Source of the DNA: Brevibacillus_H sp049846925
Lineage (GTDB): Bacteria; Bacillota; Bacilli; Brevibacillales; Brevibacillaceae
Assembly (NCBI RefSeq): GCF_049846925.1
Contig: NZ_JBNCMT010000030.1
Location: forward strand, 6,007 to 70,006
DNA length: 64,000 nucleotides
Direction of reading: 5' to 3'
The notes under the pieces are model-generated. The model had not been told where the DNA came from and made no database searches. It saw nothing but the letters and a program-made list of their open reading frames with translations. The first letter of the stretch is position 1, and each line of letters begins with the position of its first letter. Of the stretch, positions 34,957 to 42,912 are shown one piece after another. A program made the position numbers and the translations under genes.

Positions 34957-36051
34957 ATGAATCTACAAGAAAAACTAAAAAACCTGCCCTCTTCCCCTGG
35001 CGTTTATCTGATGAAAGATTCCCTTGGTACGATCATTTATGTAGGGAAAGCAAAAAACTTAAAAAATCGAGTGCAGTCTTACTTTCATAACTCGAAAGCT
35101 CATTCTCCAAAGGTTAAAAAGCTTGTCCAAATCATAAAGGATCTTGAACTGATTCTTACCGACACAGAATTTGAAGCTTTCATGCTTGAATGCAAATTAA
35201 TCCAGGACCTAAAGCCGCATTTCAACAAGAAGATGAAGAGCCCGCTTTCTTATCCCTATATTGGCATAGAAATGGAGCACGGGCTACGCAGTCTCGTCAT
35301 AACCAATCATCCCGGCGAAACAAAAGGGAATCTATACTTCGGCCCTTACACAGCGAGCAGGACCACGGTTGAACGAGCGCTTCAAGGGATAAAGGAATAC
35401 TGCAAAATCTTGTGCAGCAGCCCTTCTTCCAAGCATACAGCCTGCTTGAACCATTCACTTGGTTTGTGCATTGGCATGTGCGCAGGGGGAAGTGCGGTGG
35501 AAGAGTACAATCGCATGATAAAAAGGATTGCCGATTTACTTGATGGATCAGACAAAAGCTTATTGGAAGAAATAAAGCGAAGCATGTTCGAGGCTGCCGA
35601 GTCATTTGAATTTGAGACGGCCGCCAAATATCGAAACACGATCGATGCAATCAACAGTCTCATCAACAAAGAAAAAGTAATCGAATTCACGATAGAAAAT
35701 CAGTTAATCGCAGTCATCGAGCACCTACATGATCGTACAGCCAAGTTTTTTTTGATTAAACAGAGCGAAATACTTTACCGTGAAAAGTATGATCTGGAAA
35801 GCACAGACATCGAATACCTGCTTGAAAAGATCAAGACTAATATTTTGGACATCTTCAAGGCAAAACCCCGTTCATTTCTCTCAGAAGTCAGTAGAAATGA
35901 AATTGATGAAGCACAGATCATCTATAGCTATTTACATAGTAACTCTTGCAGCTTTTTTCTGATTCCTGACAAATGGCTTCTGTCAAAGGATACTGCCAGA
36001 TTCGATGAAGCACTTAGGGAGTTGCTGATCAGCCAAAAGCCATCCAAATAG
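34957..36051 (+). CDS. short UvrC-like GIY-YIG nuclease protein
   Basis: 364 aa from the ATG at 34957 (AAAGGGG upstream). GIY-YIG domain at residues 14-90 (PGVYLMKDSLGTIIYVGKAKNLKNRVQSYF), the UvrC-type FGPYTASRTTVERAL and the CIGMCAG cysteine region, then a UVR-like helix pair (FEFETAAKYRNTIDAI). UvrC proper is about 600 aa; this one stops before the RNase-H-like 5' nuclease and HhH domains. It could make only the 3' incision, like Cho, or act outside excision repair. Divergent from htpG. Confidence 0.82.
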   Translation: MNLQEKLKNLPSSPGVYLMKDSLGTIIYVGKAKNLKNRVQSYFHNSKAHSPKVKKLVQIIKDLELILTDTEFEAFMLECKLIQDLKPHFNKKMKSPLSYPYIGIEMEHGLRSLVITNHPGETKGNLYFGPYTASRTTVERALQGIKEYCKILCSSPSSKHTACLNHSLGLCIGMCAGGSAVEEYNRMIKRIADLLDGSDKSLLEEIKRSMFEAAESFEFETAAKYRNTIDAINSLINKEKVIEFTIENQLIAVIEHLHDRTAKFFLIKQSEILYREKYDLESTDIEYLLEKIKTNILDIFKAKPRSFLSEVSRNEIDEAQIIYSYLHSNSCSFFLIPDKWLLSKDTARFDEALRELLISQKPSK

Positions 36052-36083
36052 CCTTTTCGAGTGATCGTTGAAGTTGAAAGAAC

Positions 36084-36111
36084 AACCCTGCATTAGTAAA
36101 TATGCAGGGTT
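36084..36111. terminator. terminator between convergent GIY-YIG and merR genes
   Basis: AACCCTGCAT and ATGCAGGGTT form a perfect 10-bp stem with an 8-nt loop. Confidence 0.75.
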
Positions 36112-36451
36112 ATTCTTCATCGCTTTTTTTTGTACCTCGATGGGAAAGCTTCGCAAACACTTCGTTAATTGTCCTCATTCGTTCTTCTACTTTCCTCGAT
36201 GCTGCATCCAGGGTAAAGCCATCATCCATTAATTCCTTCACCAAAAGAATCTTTTTGATGTTTAAATAGTCGTATTTCCTTGTTGTCCCTTCCCCTTCTT
36301 TGGAGGAGTGAATAATCCCCTTTTCTTCCCAGTACCTGATTTGTCTTTGTGGAACCCCTGTTATGTCTGACACTTCTCCAATACCAACAACCAATTTTCC
36401 TAACAATTCAAAGTCCAGCAAGATGTTTTCTGCTTGTTCATTTCCGCTCAT
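36110..36451 (-). CDS. MerR family transcriptional regulator
   Basis: 113 aa. N-terminal winged helix VGIGEVSDITGVPQRQIRYWEEKGIIHSSKEGEGTTRKYDYLNIKKILLVKELMDDG, then a dimerisation helix. There is no ligand domain, so it is the short GlnR/TnrA-like MerR kind. Divergent from the tautomerase gene; TTGTA/TACAA repeats lie between and are the likely target. Confidence 0.85.
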   Translation of the reverse strand: MSGNEQAENILLDFELLGKLVVGIGEVSDITGVPQRQIRYWEEKGIIHSSKEGEGTTRKYDYLNIKKILLVKELMDDGFTLDAASRKVEERMRTINEVFAKLSHRGTKKSDEE

Positions 36452-36531
36452 AAAATAACCACTTTCTATTGTAGTTTTTCCTGATAATATTTTACGTCAT
36501 TTGAAGTATATTTACAACGGAAGGAAAATTA

Positions 36532-36559
36532 TTGACATTAATTGTAGATTTGTTACAAT
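36532..36559 (+). promoter_or_regulatory. tautomerase promoter with MerR-like palindrome
   Basis: TTGACA (36532-36537), a 16-nt spacer and TACAAT (36554-36559). ATTGTA-N7-TACAAT (36541-36559) is an exact inverted repeat inside it; a related TTGTAG half lies near 36470. Confidence 0.6.
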
Positions 36560-36618
36560 AAATGCAACCAAACTACATTCAAGTATTTGGAAACCATTTG
36601 TCTAAGGGGTGGGCTTTC

Positions 36619-36852
36619 ATGCCGATTATCAACATTGATTGTTGGGAAGGTTTTACAGCAGAACAAAAAAAACAATGGGTGAAGGAATTGTCCGACGTAA
36701 CTGTTAATATGTTCAATCTTCCGCCTGACAAAGTACTGGTTATTTTACGGGAAACACCGGTAGCAAATTGGGGGCAAGCAGGTACAGTTGCATCTGACCC
36801 GGATTTTTTAGAAAAGAGCCGAATTACTCAGCCAATATCCACCCCTGAATAG
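36619..36852 (+). CDS. 4-oxalocrotonate tautomerase family protein
   Basis: 77 aa. The start Met is followed by Pro (MPIINIDCWEGFTAEQK), the N-terminal catalytic proline of this family after Met removal. KVLVILRETPVANWGQAG matches the central part with the usual Arg. It catalyses keto-enol tautomerisation or related reactions in aromatic degradation; the substrate is unknown. Slightly longer than the classic 62-aa subunit. Controlled by the divergent MerR, by layout. Confidence 0.82.
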   Translation: MPIINIDCWEGFTAEQKKQWVKELSDVTVNMFNLPPDKVLVILRETPVANWGQAGTVASDPDFLEKSRITQPISTPE

Positions 36853-36873
36853 CCCTTACATTACAGCAAATAA

Positions 36874-36913
36874 GCACCCTCATTTGGTTTGTGTAACGAA
36901 CCAATCGGGGTGC
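36874..36913 (+). terminator. terminator after the tautomerase gene
   Basis: GCACCCTCATTTGGTT and AACCAATCGGGGTGC pair with mismatches, followed by CTTTTCC. Confidence 0.65.
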
Positions 36914-36954
36914 CTTTTCCTTTCCATTCTATTCGAACTGTGAAGGTGATCAAA

Positions 36955-37551
36955 ATGAACAAACCATTAGACCAAAAATATAGCAATGCGTTGGAATGGG
37001 TTTTTGAATTATTGACTGTTCCAGACGAGTACACATTAGTAACCGTTCAAAGTCAAAAACAAAACAGAACCGACGTATGGGTTTTCCGATTTGAAAAACG
37101 TTCAGGAGAAAATAATGGGTTGGGCGGTGAGCATTTTTCAGTTGTTGTTGAAAAAAACAATTATAACCTCCTTGGATTTACTTGGATGGATCAACGATTG
37201 ACGGAAGGGAAGCTTCCAAGCAAAGAAGAAACAACCGCCATTGCCAGAGCATTTTTAGAAAAGGTCGAGCCAGGTATGTTTGAGAAATTGCAGAACCTGT
37301 GGATTGACAGGCATGACGAAGTAATTTCCTTGACGGGTACAGGAAACATCGATAAACGTACCGTCACCGTATCGGGCATGAAATACAAGTGTTATTTGAA
37401 TGAAAAAGATGATTACGCCTGGGTAATCGTTGGTCCCGGTGGAAGAGTAATTACTTTTGAACAGGGGATTGTCTGGAATAATGGCCGAGTGACGGAAAAG
37501 TGGTTGCATGATAGCTGGCTAAAGCCCATGGGAGATGAATTAAATGAGTAA
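36955..37551 (+). CDS. conserved hypothetical protein, YcdB/PepSY-like
   Basis: 198 aa from the ATG at 36955 (GAAGGTGA upstream). No signal peptide or membrane segment. The beta-rich pattern VWVFRFEKR, GFTWMDQRLTEGKLPSKEETTAIARAFLEKVEPG and WVIVGPGGRVITFEQGIVW resembles YcdB/PepSY-like repeats, which may bind or modulate peptidases. This is only a weak resemblance. Its stop overlaps the following oxidoreductase start by 8 nt, so the two are cotranslated. Confidence 0.5.
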   Translation: MNKPLDQKYSNALEWVFELLTVPDEYTLVTVQSQKQNRTDVWVFRFEKRSGENNGLGGEHFSVVVEKNNYNLLGFTWMDQRLTEGKLPSKEETTAIARAFLEKVEPGMFEKLQNLWIDRHDEVISLTGTGNIDKRTVTVSGMKYKCYLNEKDDYAWVIVGPGGRVITFEQGIVWNNGRVTEKWLHDSWLKPMGDELNE

Positions 37552-38569
37552 TCAGCAAATTATGAAGGCAGTCGGGTTTACCCGCACACTCTCTGGTCAG
37601 GAAAGCCTGATCGATCTTGAAATAGAAAAGCCACGTCCTTCTGGCAGAGATCTTTTGGTAAAAGTAAGAGCCATATCGGTCAATCCTGCCGATGTGAAGT
37701 CCCGTTCCAATGCAAATAAAGAGAATAAGCCGAAAATCCTTGGCTGGGATGCGGCGGGAATCGTCGAACAGATCGGGCCTGATTGCGAATTATTTCAGCC
37801 TGGCGACGAAGTCTATTATGCCGGCGATGTAGATCGCCCCGGGTGTAACAGTGAATTCCATCTCGTCGATGAGCGTATCGTGGGCAAAAAACCGAAAAGC
37901 CTTAGCTTTGCAGAGGCAGCCGCTATGCCTTTAACCTCACTCACTGCATGGGAAGGATTGTTTCACCGACTGGAAATCAGTCGAAAGGAAGAGGAAAATC
38001 GCAACAAGTCCATTCTGCTAATCGGTTCCGCGGGTGGTGTAGGGTCTATTGCAACTCAGCTCGCCAAACTTGCCGGATTAACAGTCATCGGAACTGCCTC
38101 GAGAGAAGAATCTTCTCAGTGGGTCAAAGAGCATGGTGCTGACTACATGATCAATCATCGAGAAGCCTTTGTCCCGCAGTTAAAGACGCTTGGCTTTGAT
38201 GCAGTCGATACGATCTTCTGTCTGAACAATACAAGCTTGCATTGGGAGAACATGTCTGAGGCCATTCGCCCACAAGGCAAAATCTGTTCCATTGTTCCAG
38301 CCAGTCAGCCCGTTAACCTGAATTTACTTTTCTCGAAAAGCGTCTCATTTCATTGGGAGCTGATGTTTACCCGAGCCAAGTTTCAAACCGATGATATGCT
38401 CGCACAGCATCTCCTGCTTAATGAAGTAGCTGATCTTGTTGATAACAGGAAACTGAAAACTACCATGACCCAACGCCTGGAGCCGATCAATGCCGCCAAC
38501 CTGCAATTGGCACATGAGAAGGTACTTGCCGGGGATATGATTGGCAAACTGGTCTTGGAAAATTTTTAG
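37544..38569 (+). CDS. zinc-type alcohol dehydrogenase family/quinone oxidoreductase
   Basis: 341 aa MDR superfamily protein. GroES-like N-terminal domain (KVRAISVNPADVKSRSN, LGWDAAGIVEQIGPD), then the NADPH Rossmann motif LIGSAGGVGSIATQLAKL near residues 160-177. The structural and catalytic zinc cysteines are absent, as in ZTA1-like quinone oxidoreductases. It probably reduces quinones or enones with NADPH. It overlaps the preceding hypothetical gene by 8 nt. Confidence 0.85.
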   Translation: MSNQQIMKAVGFTRTLSGQESLIDLEIEKPRPSGRDLLVKVRAISVNPADVKSRSNANKENKPKILGWDAAGIVEQIGPDCELFQPGDEVYYAGDVDRPGCNSEFHLVDERIVGKKPKSLSFAEAAAMPLTSLTAWEGLFHRLEISRKEEENRNKSILLIGSAGGVGSIATQLAKLAGLTVIGTASREESSQWVKEHGADYMINHREAFVPQLKTLGFDAVDTIFCLNNTSLHWENMSEAIRPQGKICSIVPASQPVNLNLLFSKSVSFHWELMFTRAKFQTDDMLAQHLLLNEVADLVDNRKLKTTMTQRLEPINAANLQLAHEKVLAGDMIGKLVLENF

Positions 38570-38605
38570 GAACACAGGAAAACCGTCAATTTTACGCAAA
38601 AAAGT

Positions 38606-38632
38606 GAGCTAGGCACAATGCGTGCTTAGCTC
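38606..38632 (-). terminator. cyclophilin gene terminator
   Basis: GAGCTAGGCAC and GTGCTTAGCTC pair over 11 positions with one mismatch; on the minus strand a six-T run follows. Confidence 0.75.
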
Positions 38633-38667
38633 GTATCATAGCTCTTTACTTCGCTATTTTCGTTTCT

Positions 38668-39768
38668 CTATTGGTATTTCACAAATTCAACCTTCAGTAT
38701 TTTCATTGCGTTTTGAATCGGCTTGCCGTTCTCATCTGTTTTTTGGATCGCTATTTTGTCCACTGCCTCTATCCCTTCAAATACTTGACCAAATACGGTA
38801 TGCCTCATGTCGAGATATGCACGTCCGCCAATCTCCTTGTACTTCGCTTCCGCATTCAGTGGGAGCGCCGATAAATCAAGATATTCCTGATCTACCTTTG
38901 GACTCTGAACGATGTAGAAATGATTGGTGTTCGTATTGGGCCCTGCATTCCCCATACAAAGTGCTCCCCGGAAATTGAAGAGATCTTTGTTGAATTCATC
39001 CTCAAATTCCCCACCAAATACAGTTTCGTTCTCTTCCTCCGTGCCCTCTTGACCACCAATTTGAATCATGAAATCGTTGATCACCCGATGGAATGCCCTG
39101 TCATTATAAAACCCTTTTTGTGCAAGCTCCTTGAAATTTTTCACTGCTTTCGGCGCCTTATCCGGGAATAGTCGGATTTTGATTACCCCTGCATCCGTGG
39201 TCACAACGCAAATTTCTTCCCCTTTTGCAGGCTTTTCAAGCTGGACCAGCTTCACATCCGAGACATCAATTCCCGTATCCTTCCAGAGAACGCCCCACAG
39301 CTTCCAGTCAGTCGCTTCCTTACCCAATTTTGCCAAACCAATGTAGTCTGTTTTTTCAATGACCTTATTATCTTTCGTATAGCCAAGGTATTTGAATTTG
39401 ACGATCGCACGGTACTTGTTATACGCATCATAGTCCGTAACGGTATACAGCTTCTCCACTTTTGATTCAACAAGCTTTATTTCTTTGAACTGTGAGAGTC
39501 CAGTCAGGTATTCCTTCACCCCGTCTTTTAAGGCCGAGTCTTGAGCCAACAGCTTTTCCAGTTCCTTTGTATTGGCAAAATTTTTGACCAATGCTGTTAA
39601 GACTTCTGCTACTTCTGCCTTGTCTCCGCCATGTGGTCGGAATTGGTTCACCTGAATTTCTTTATTGTAGTCATGCACCACTGGAGTCGTTAACGCCGAA
39701 ACATAGGTTGTGCTCATTACGGGAACCGCTAAGCTTAACGCTACTGCGAGTGAGATTGCTTTTTTCAT
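38668..39768 (-). CDS. secreted cyclophilin-type peptidyl-prolyl isomerase
   Basis: 366 aa from the ATG at 39768. Signal peptide residues 1-26 (KKAISLAVALSLAVPVMS). Residues 30-180 are a novel-looking beta-rich region with a KYRAIVKFKYLGYTKDN segment. The cyclophilin domain fills the rest: AFHRVINDFMIQIGG has the catalytic Arg, then MGNAGPNTNTNHFYI and HTVFGQVFEG. It helps fold exported proteins on the outer membrane face. The extra N-terminal domain is unusual for cyclophilins. Confidence 0.85.
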   Translation of the reverse strand: MKKAISLAVALSLAVPVMSTTYVSALTTPVVHDYNKEIQVNQFRPHGGDKAEVAEVLTALVKNFANTKELEKLLAQDSALKDGVKEYLTGLSQFKEIKLVESKVEKLYTVTDYDAYNKYRAIVKFKYLGYTKDNKVIEKTDYIGLAKLGKEATDWKLWGVLWKDTGIDVSDVKLVQLEKPAKGEEICVVTTDAGVIKIRLFPDKAPKAVKNFKELAQKGFYNDRAFHRVINDFMIQIGGQEGTEEENETVFGGEFEDEFNKDLFNFRGALCMGNAGPNTNTNHFYIVQSPKVDQEYLDLSALPLNAEAKYKEIGGRAYLDMRHTVFGQVFEGIEAVDKIAIQKTDENGKPIQNAMKILKVEFVKYQ

Positions 39769-39933
39769 CTTATTCCCCCACAAATGGTAATTTTGTTTAT
39801 GTAAAATACCAAAAATTTACATAAACTCATTATACAGTCAAGCTGTGAATATATAAACCATTTGTCGGAATTTTTACAAATTTAGGCGCGGTATTGAGCC
39901 AATTGTCAGCGATATTCATCCTATCAAAAAAAG

Positions 39934-39956
39934 AAGCCAAGCTTTGCGCCTGGCTT
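39934..39956 (-). terminator. phnA terminator
   Basis: AAGCCA and TGGCTT stem; on the minus strand CTTTTTTT follows. Confidence 0.65.
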
Positions 39957-39986
39957 AATCACGTCCATAATTTTCTTTGCAACCTC

Positions 39987-40328
39987 TTACACCTTTTTAA
40001 CAAACTCCGATTTTAACTTCATAGCACCAAAACCATCGATCTTGCAATCAATATCATGATCTCCCTCAACCAACCGTATATTCTTCACTTTTGTCCCAAT
40101 TTTTACGACGGATGAGGTTCCCTTTACTTTGAGGTCCTTGATGACTGTTACAGTGTCTCCATCGTTCAAAATATTTCCATTGGCATCTTTGACAACTTTT
40201 TGCTCTTCACCCTGCTCGGTTCCTTCATTCAAACTCCAGGTATGGGCACACTCAGGACACACCAATTGATTTTCATCCTCGTACGTGTATTCTGAGTTAC
40301 ATTTTGGGCAATTTGGCAAAGTAGACAT
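39987..40328 (-). CDS. PhnA/YjdM zinc-ribbon protein
   Basis: 113 aa from the ATG at 40328 (GGAGGAAATATAGG upstream). N-terminal zinc ribbon CPKCNSEYTYEDENQLVCPECAHTW, then the PhnA C-terminal beta domain (VKDANGNILNDGDTVTVIKDLKVKGTSSVVK). The name comes from phosphonate operons, but no phosphonate gene is nearby and the real role is unclear. Confidence 0.88.
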   Translation of the reverse strand: MSTLPNCPKCNSEYTYEDENQLVCPECAHTWSLNEGTEQGEEQKVVKDANGNILNDGDTVTVIKDLKVKGTSSVVKIGTKVKNIRLVEGDHDIDCKIDGFGAMKLKSEFVKKV

Positions 40329-40494
40329 CCTATATTTCCTCCAATCAATCTTGTTTGTTCCAGACAAGCTACAGCACCTATTACTGTACCACATATATTT
40401 AAAGCATTGCAGCTTCATATGAAAGCAACTTTTGCAGAATTTTGTGGCCTCATCGCAAAATTAACTATTAAGCGATAAAGGAGAGTTATCATTC

Positions 40495-41367
40495 ATGAGG
40501 AGAACATGGATACTAAGTTCAATTTTTGTAATCCTTTTCGGTTTTATCGTTTTAGGCGTTATTCAACAATATGAAGTCCCATTGCGCTTTGTATCGGAGA
40601 ACAGCGGCTATAAAGTTTCATACTCCAATGATCATGGCGTTACGACGATTCAAATCGGAGACGGTGGTGGAGGTAGCGATAAAGTTGCCAAACCAACGCC
40701 AACCAAAGAGAAAATAGAACCTTATGTCGTGAAAGGTCAAGTAGTCGACAAGCAAGGTCATCCACAACCAGGAGTTATGATTTATGCGGATAACCAATTA
40801 CTCTATAACAGCAATATTTTAGGAGTCACCGACGAGAATGGGCGCTATCGGATAGAATTGGAACGCATTGCCACCAGTTGGAATATGAGTGCCGATATCA
40901 AGCATGAATATAACGGCAAGATGTACGGCTTCAATTTAAGCTCTGACACCGATTTGCCATTTGCAGGTAATACTGGGGCCATTCGTAACTTTACTTGGAA
41001 AACCGCTAATGGCAATGTCTTGCTTTATACTGCAGATTTCACGAATCCCTATGATGAAAATCTGCCTCCACCCCAGGTAGGCGAAATCGAAGTGACACTC
41101 ACGCCTGTTTCCCCGTTGCTGGACGGCAGTACCGGTCAAACAATAACGAAACGCGCTATGCCAATAGCAGAAGGATACGGTCTGAGCAGTGTGCCGATTG
41201 GTCGATACAAGGCTACGGCCAGATGGGTTCCCGATGGGCAGACACCTGTGCCTATGCTGATAAACGTGAGAAACACAGGCCAGTATGCTGAGTCCATCGT
41301 ATTTGATTTCCAAGACCCGTATGAATTAATGATCTATTCAATCGAACTTGAAGTCAAACTGCCATAG
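40495..41367 (+). CDS. membrane-anchored protein with stalk-domain stub and carboxypeptidase-regulatory-like domain
   Basis: 290 aa. Residues 6-24 form an uncleaved-looking membrane anchor. Directly after it comes VPLRFVSENSGYKVSYSNDHGVTTI, which looks like the second half of a copper-amine-oxidase-like stalk domain without its first half. A Lys/Pro-rich linker leads to YVVKGQVVDKQGHPQPGVMIYAD..GVTDENGRYRIEL, a CarboxypepD_reg/Cna-B-like beta sandwich. Function unknown, probably cell-surface. Confidence 0.65.
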   Translation: MRRTWILSSIFVILFGFIVLGVIQQYEVPLRFVSENSGYKVSYSNDHGVTTIQIGDGGGGSDKVAKPTPTKEKIEPYVVKGQVVDKQGHPQPGVMIYADNQLLYNSNILGVTDENGRYRIELERIATSWNMSADIKHEYNGKMYGFNLSSDTDLPFAGNTGAIRNFTWKTANGNVLLYTADFTNPYDENLPPPQVGEIEVTLTPVSPLLDGSTGQTITKRAMPIAEGYGLSSVPIGRYKATARWVPDGQTPVPMLINVRNTGQYAESIVFDFQDPYELMIYSIELEVKLP

Positions 41368-41379
41368 ATTTTTTCTCTT

Positions 41380-41395
41380 TGTGACCCCCATCACG
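41380..41395 (+). promoter_or_regulatory. FNR/CRP-like palindrome
   Basis: TGTGA-N6-TCACG (41380-41395) lies about 85 nt before the DUF438 gene and differs from the FNR/Crp box TGTGA-N6-TCACA only at the last base. Confidence 0.5.
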
Positions 41396-41479
41396 AACTA
41401 TTATCGCCATACATGTTACCTTGAACATGAGAAAGTTTATCAGCCACATAATGCTAATTCTCAAGTAAAGGAGCATCTT

Positions 41480-42715
41480 ATGAGCGAGCTAATCAACAAC
41501 CGTGAACAACATATAAATCAAAAATCAGAACGCCAGGAAAAACTAAAAGAGATCTTTACGGATCTTCATAGCGGAAAGAGTGTAGACGAGGTAAAGGCCC
41601 AGTTCGATGAAAAGATTGGGAAAGTCACTATTGATGAGGTCTCACAGCTTTCCGAACTTCATCGTACTTTCGTCGAGAATGGATCCCTTGGAAAAAGTGA
41701 AGAGTTGCATTTGTCTTCCGGACATATGTCCATTCTGAAAGGGAATATCACAGATCTCCCCCTTCCCAAGGAAGAGCCAGGACATCCGATTCATACATTC
41801 AAACTAGAAAATCGAGAACTTGAGAAGCTGTTACATTCCCGTCTACAACCGCATTTGACACAATTTATTCAGGACGACTCTGCTGATCATATTTACATGC
41901 TCTTGGAAGATATCAATCTCTTGCTCGACATTGATAAGCACTATATGCGCAAAGAGCATCTGATTTTCCCTTATCTCGAAAAGTACGGTATTTTCGGTCC
42001 ATCTACGAATATGTGGAGAATTAATGATTATATCCGTGATGCCATCAAAGAAACGAAACAAAAATTAGTAAACTACAACGGAGACAAACAAGTCGTTATC
42101 AATGGCTGCAACTACTTTATCAATGAAGTCCATCAAATGATCTACAGAGAAGAAGAAATTCTTTTCCCAATGGCCATGAATCATTTTACCGAAGATGAAT
42201 GGATTAAAATTGCTCATGAGAGTGATGAAATCGGATATTGCCTGATTAGTTCCGTTGAAAAATGGAAGCCTGAACGATTAGAACTGGATGAAAATGCCAT
42301 TTCTGAGGGCTACATTAAAATGGAGACAGGAATTCTGTCCCTAAAGCAACTTGAGCTACTATTTAACCATTTACCGGTAGACCTTACCTTCATTGATCAT
42401 AACGATGTTGTCCGCTATTTCTCCCACGGGAAAGAACGGATCTTTGCACGAACCAAGGCGGTTATCGGGCGTACCGTTCAAAATTGCCACCCGCCAAAGA
42501 GCGCTCATATCGTCGAAGAGTTGCTGAATGATTTTAAATCCGGAAAGAAAGACAGCGAGGATTTCTGGATCAAGTTCCGTGATAAATATGTGTATATTCG
42601 CTATTTCGCTGTTCGTGATGAGAACGGACAGTACATCGGTACCCTCGAATTCACTCAAAATATCGATCCGATTCAAGCGATTACCGGGGAGAAGCGGATA
42701 TTATCCCAAGAATAG
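41480..42715 (+). CDS. DUF438 protein with hemerythrin and PAS domains
   Basis: 411 aa from the ATG at 41480 (AAAGGAG upstream). Residues 15-80 are DUF438 (KEIFTDLHSGKSVDEVKAQFDEKI), residues about 110-270 a hemerythrin-like helical domain with HYMRKEHLIFPYLEKYG and REEEILFPMA metal motifs, and the C-terminal part a PAS domain (LTFIDHNDVVRYFSHGKERIFARTKAVIGRTVQNCHPP). Such proteins are linked to oxygen/NO sensing or nitrosative stress. The FNR-like box fits low-oxygen control. Confidence 0.85.
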   Translation: MSELINNREQHINQKSERQEKLKEIFTDLHSGKSVDEVKAQFDEKIGKVTIDEVSQLSELHRTFVENGSLGKSEELHLSSGHMSILKGNITDLPLPKEEPGHPIHTFKLENRELEKLLHSRLQPHLTQFIQDDSADHIYMLLEDINLLLDIDKHYMRKEHLIFPYLEKYGIFGPSTNMWRINDYIRDAIKETKQKLVNYNGDKQVVINGCNYFINEVHQMIYREEEILFPMAMNHFTEDEWIKIAHESDEIGYCLISSVEKWKPERLELDENAISEGYIKMETGILSLKQLELLFNHLPVDLTFIDHNDVVRYFSHGKERIFARTKAVIGRTVQNCHPPKSAHIVEELLNDFKSGKKDSEDFWIKFRDKYVYIRYFAVRDENGQYIGTLEFTQNIDPIQAITGEKRILSQE

Positions 42716-42754
42716 GTGAATTCTAACAAACTATCATTATGATTTGAAAAAAAA

Positions 42755-42783
42755 TTGACAACGTTTGCAGCAACTATTAATAT
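42755..42783 (+). promoter_or_regulatory. glpT promoter with cre-like site
   Basis: TTGACA (42755-42760), 17 nt, TAATAT (42778-42783). TGACAACGTTTGCA (42756-42769) fits the cre consensus with one mismatch and overlaps the -35, suggesting CcpA repression. Confidence 0.6.
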
Positions 42784-42818
42784 TGTTTCTACAAGTTAAC
42801 GATGACGGAGAAGTGGAG

Positions 42819-42879
42819 ACCCATACTTTTTTAGCGCTTTCATTTAGAGAGCGCCATTAAAGTATGGGTTTTTTATTTT
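42819..42879 (+). terminator. leader terminator before glpT (candidate GlpP antitermination site)
   Basis: ACCCATACTTT (42819-42829) and AAAGTATGGGT (42859-42869) form a perfect 11-bp stem with an inner GCGCT/AGCGC pairing, followed by TTTTTTATTTT. It lies between promoter and glpT. In B. subtilis glp leaders GlpP antiterminates at such a site when glycerol-3-phosphate is present. Confidence 0.75.
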
Positions 42880-42912
42880 CTTCATCGTTAGTAATACTAA
42901 GGAGGTAAAGAG

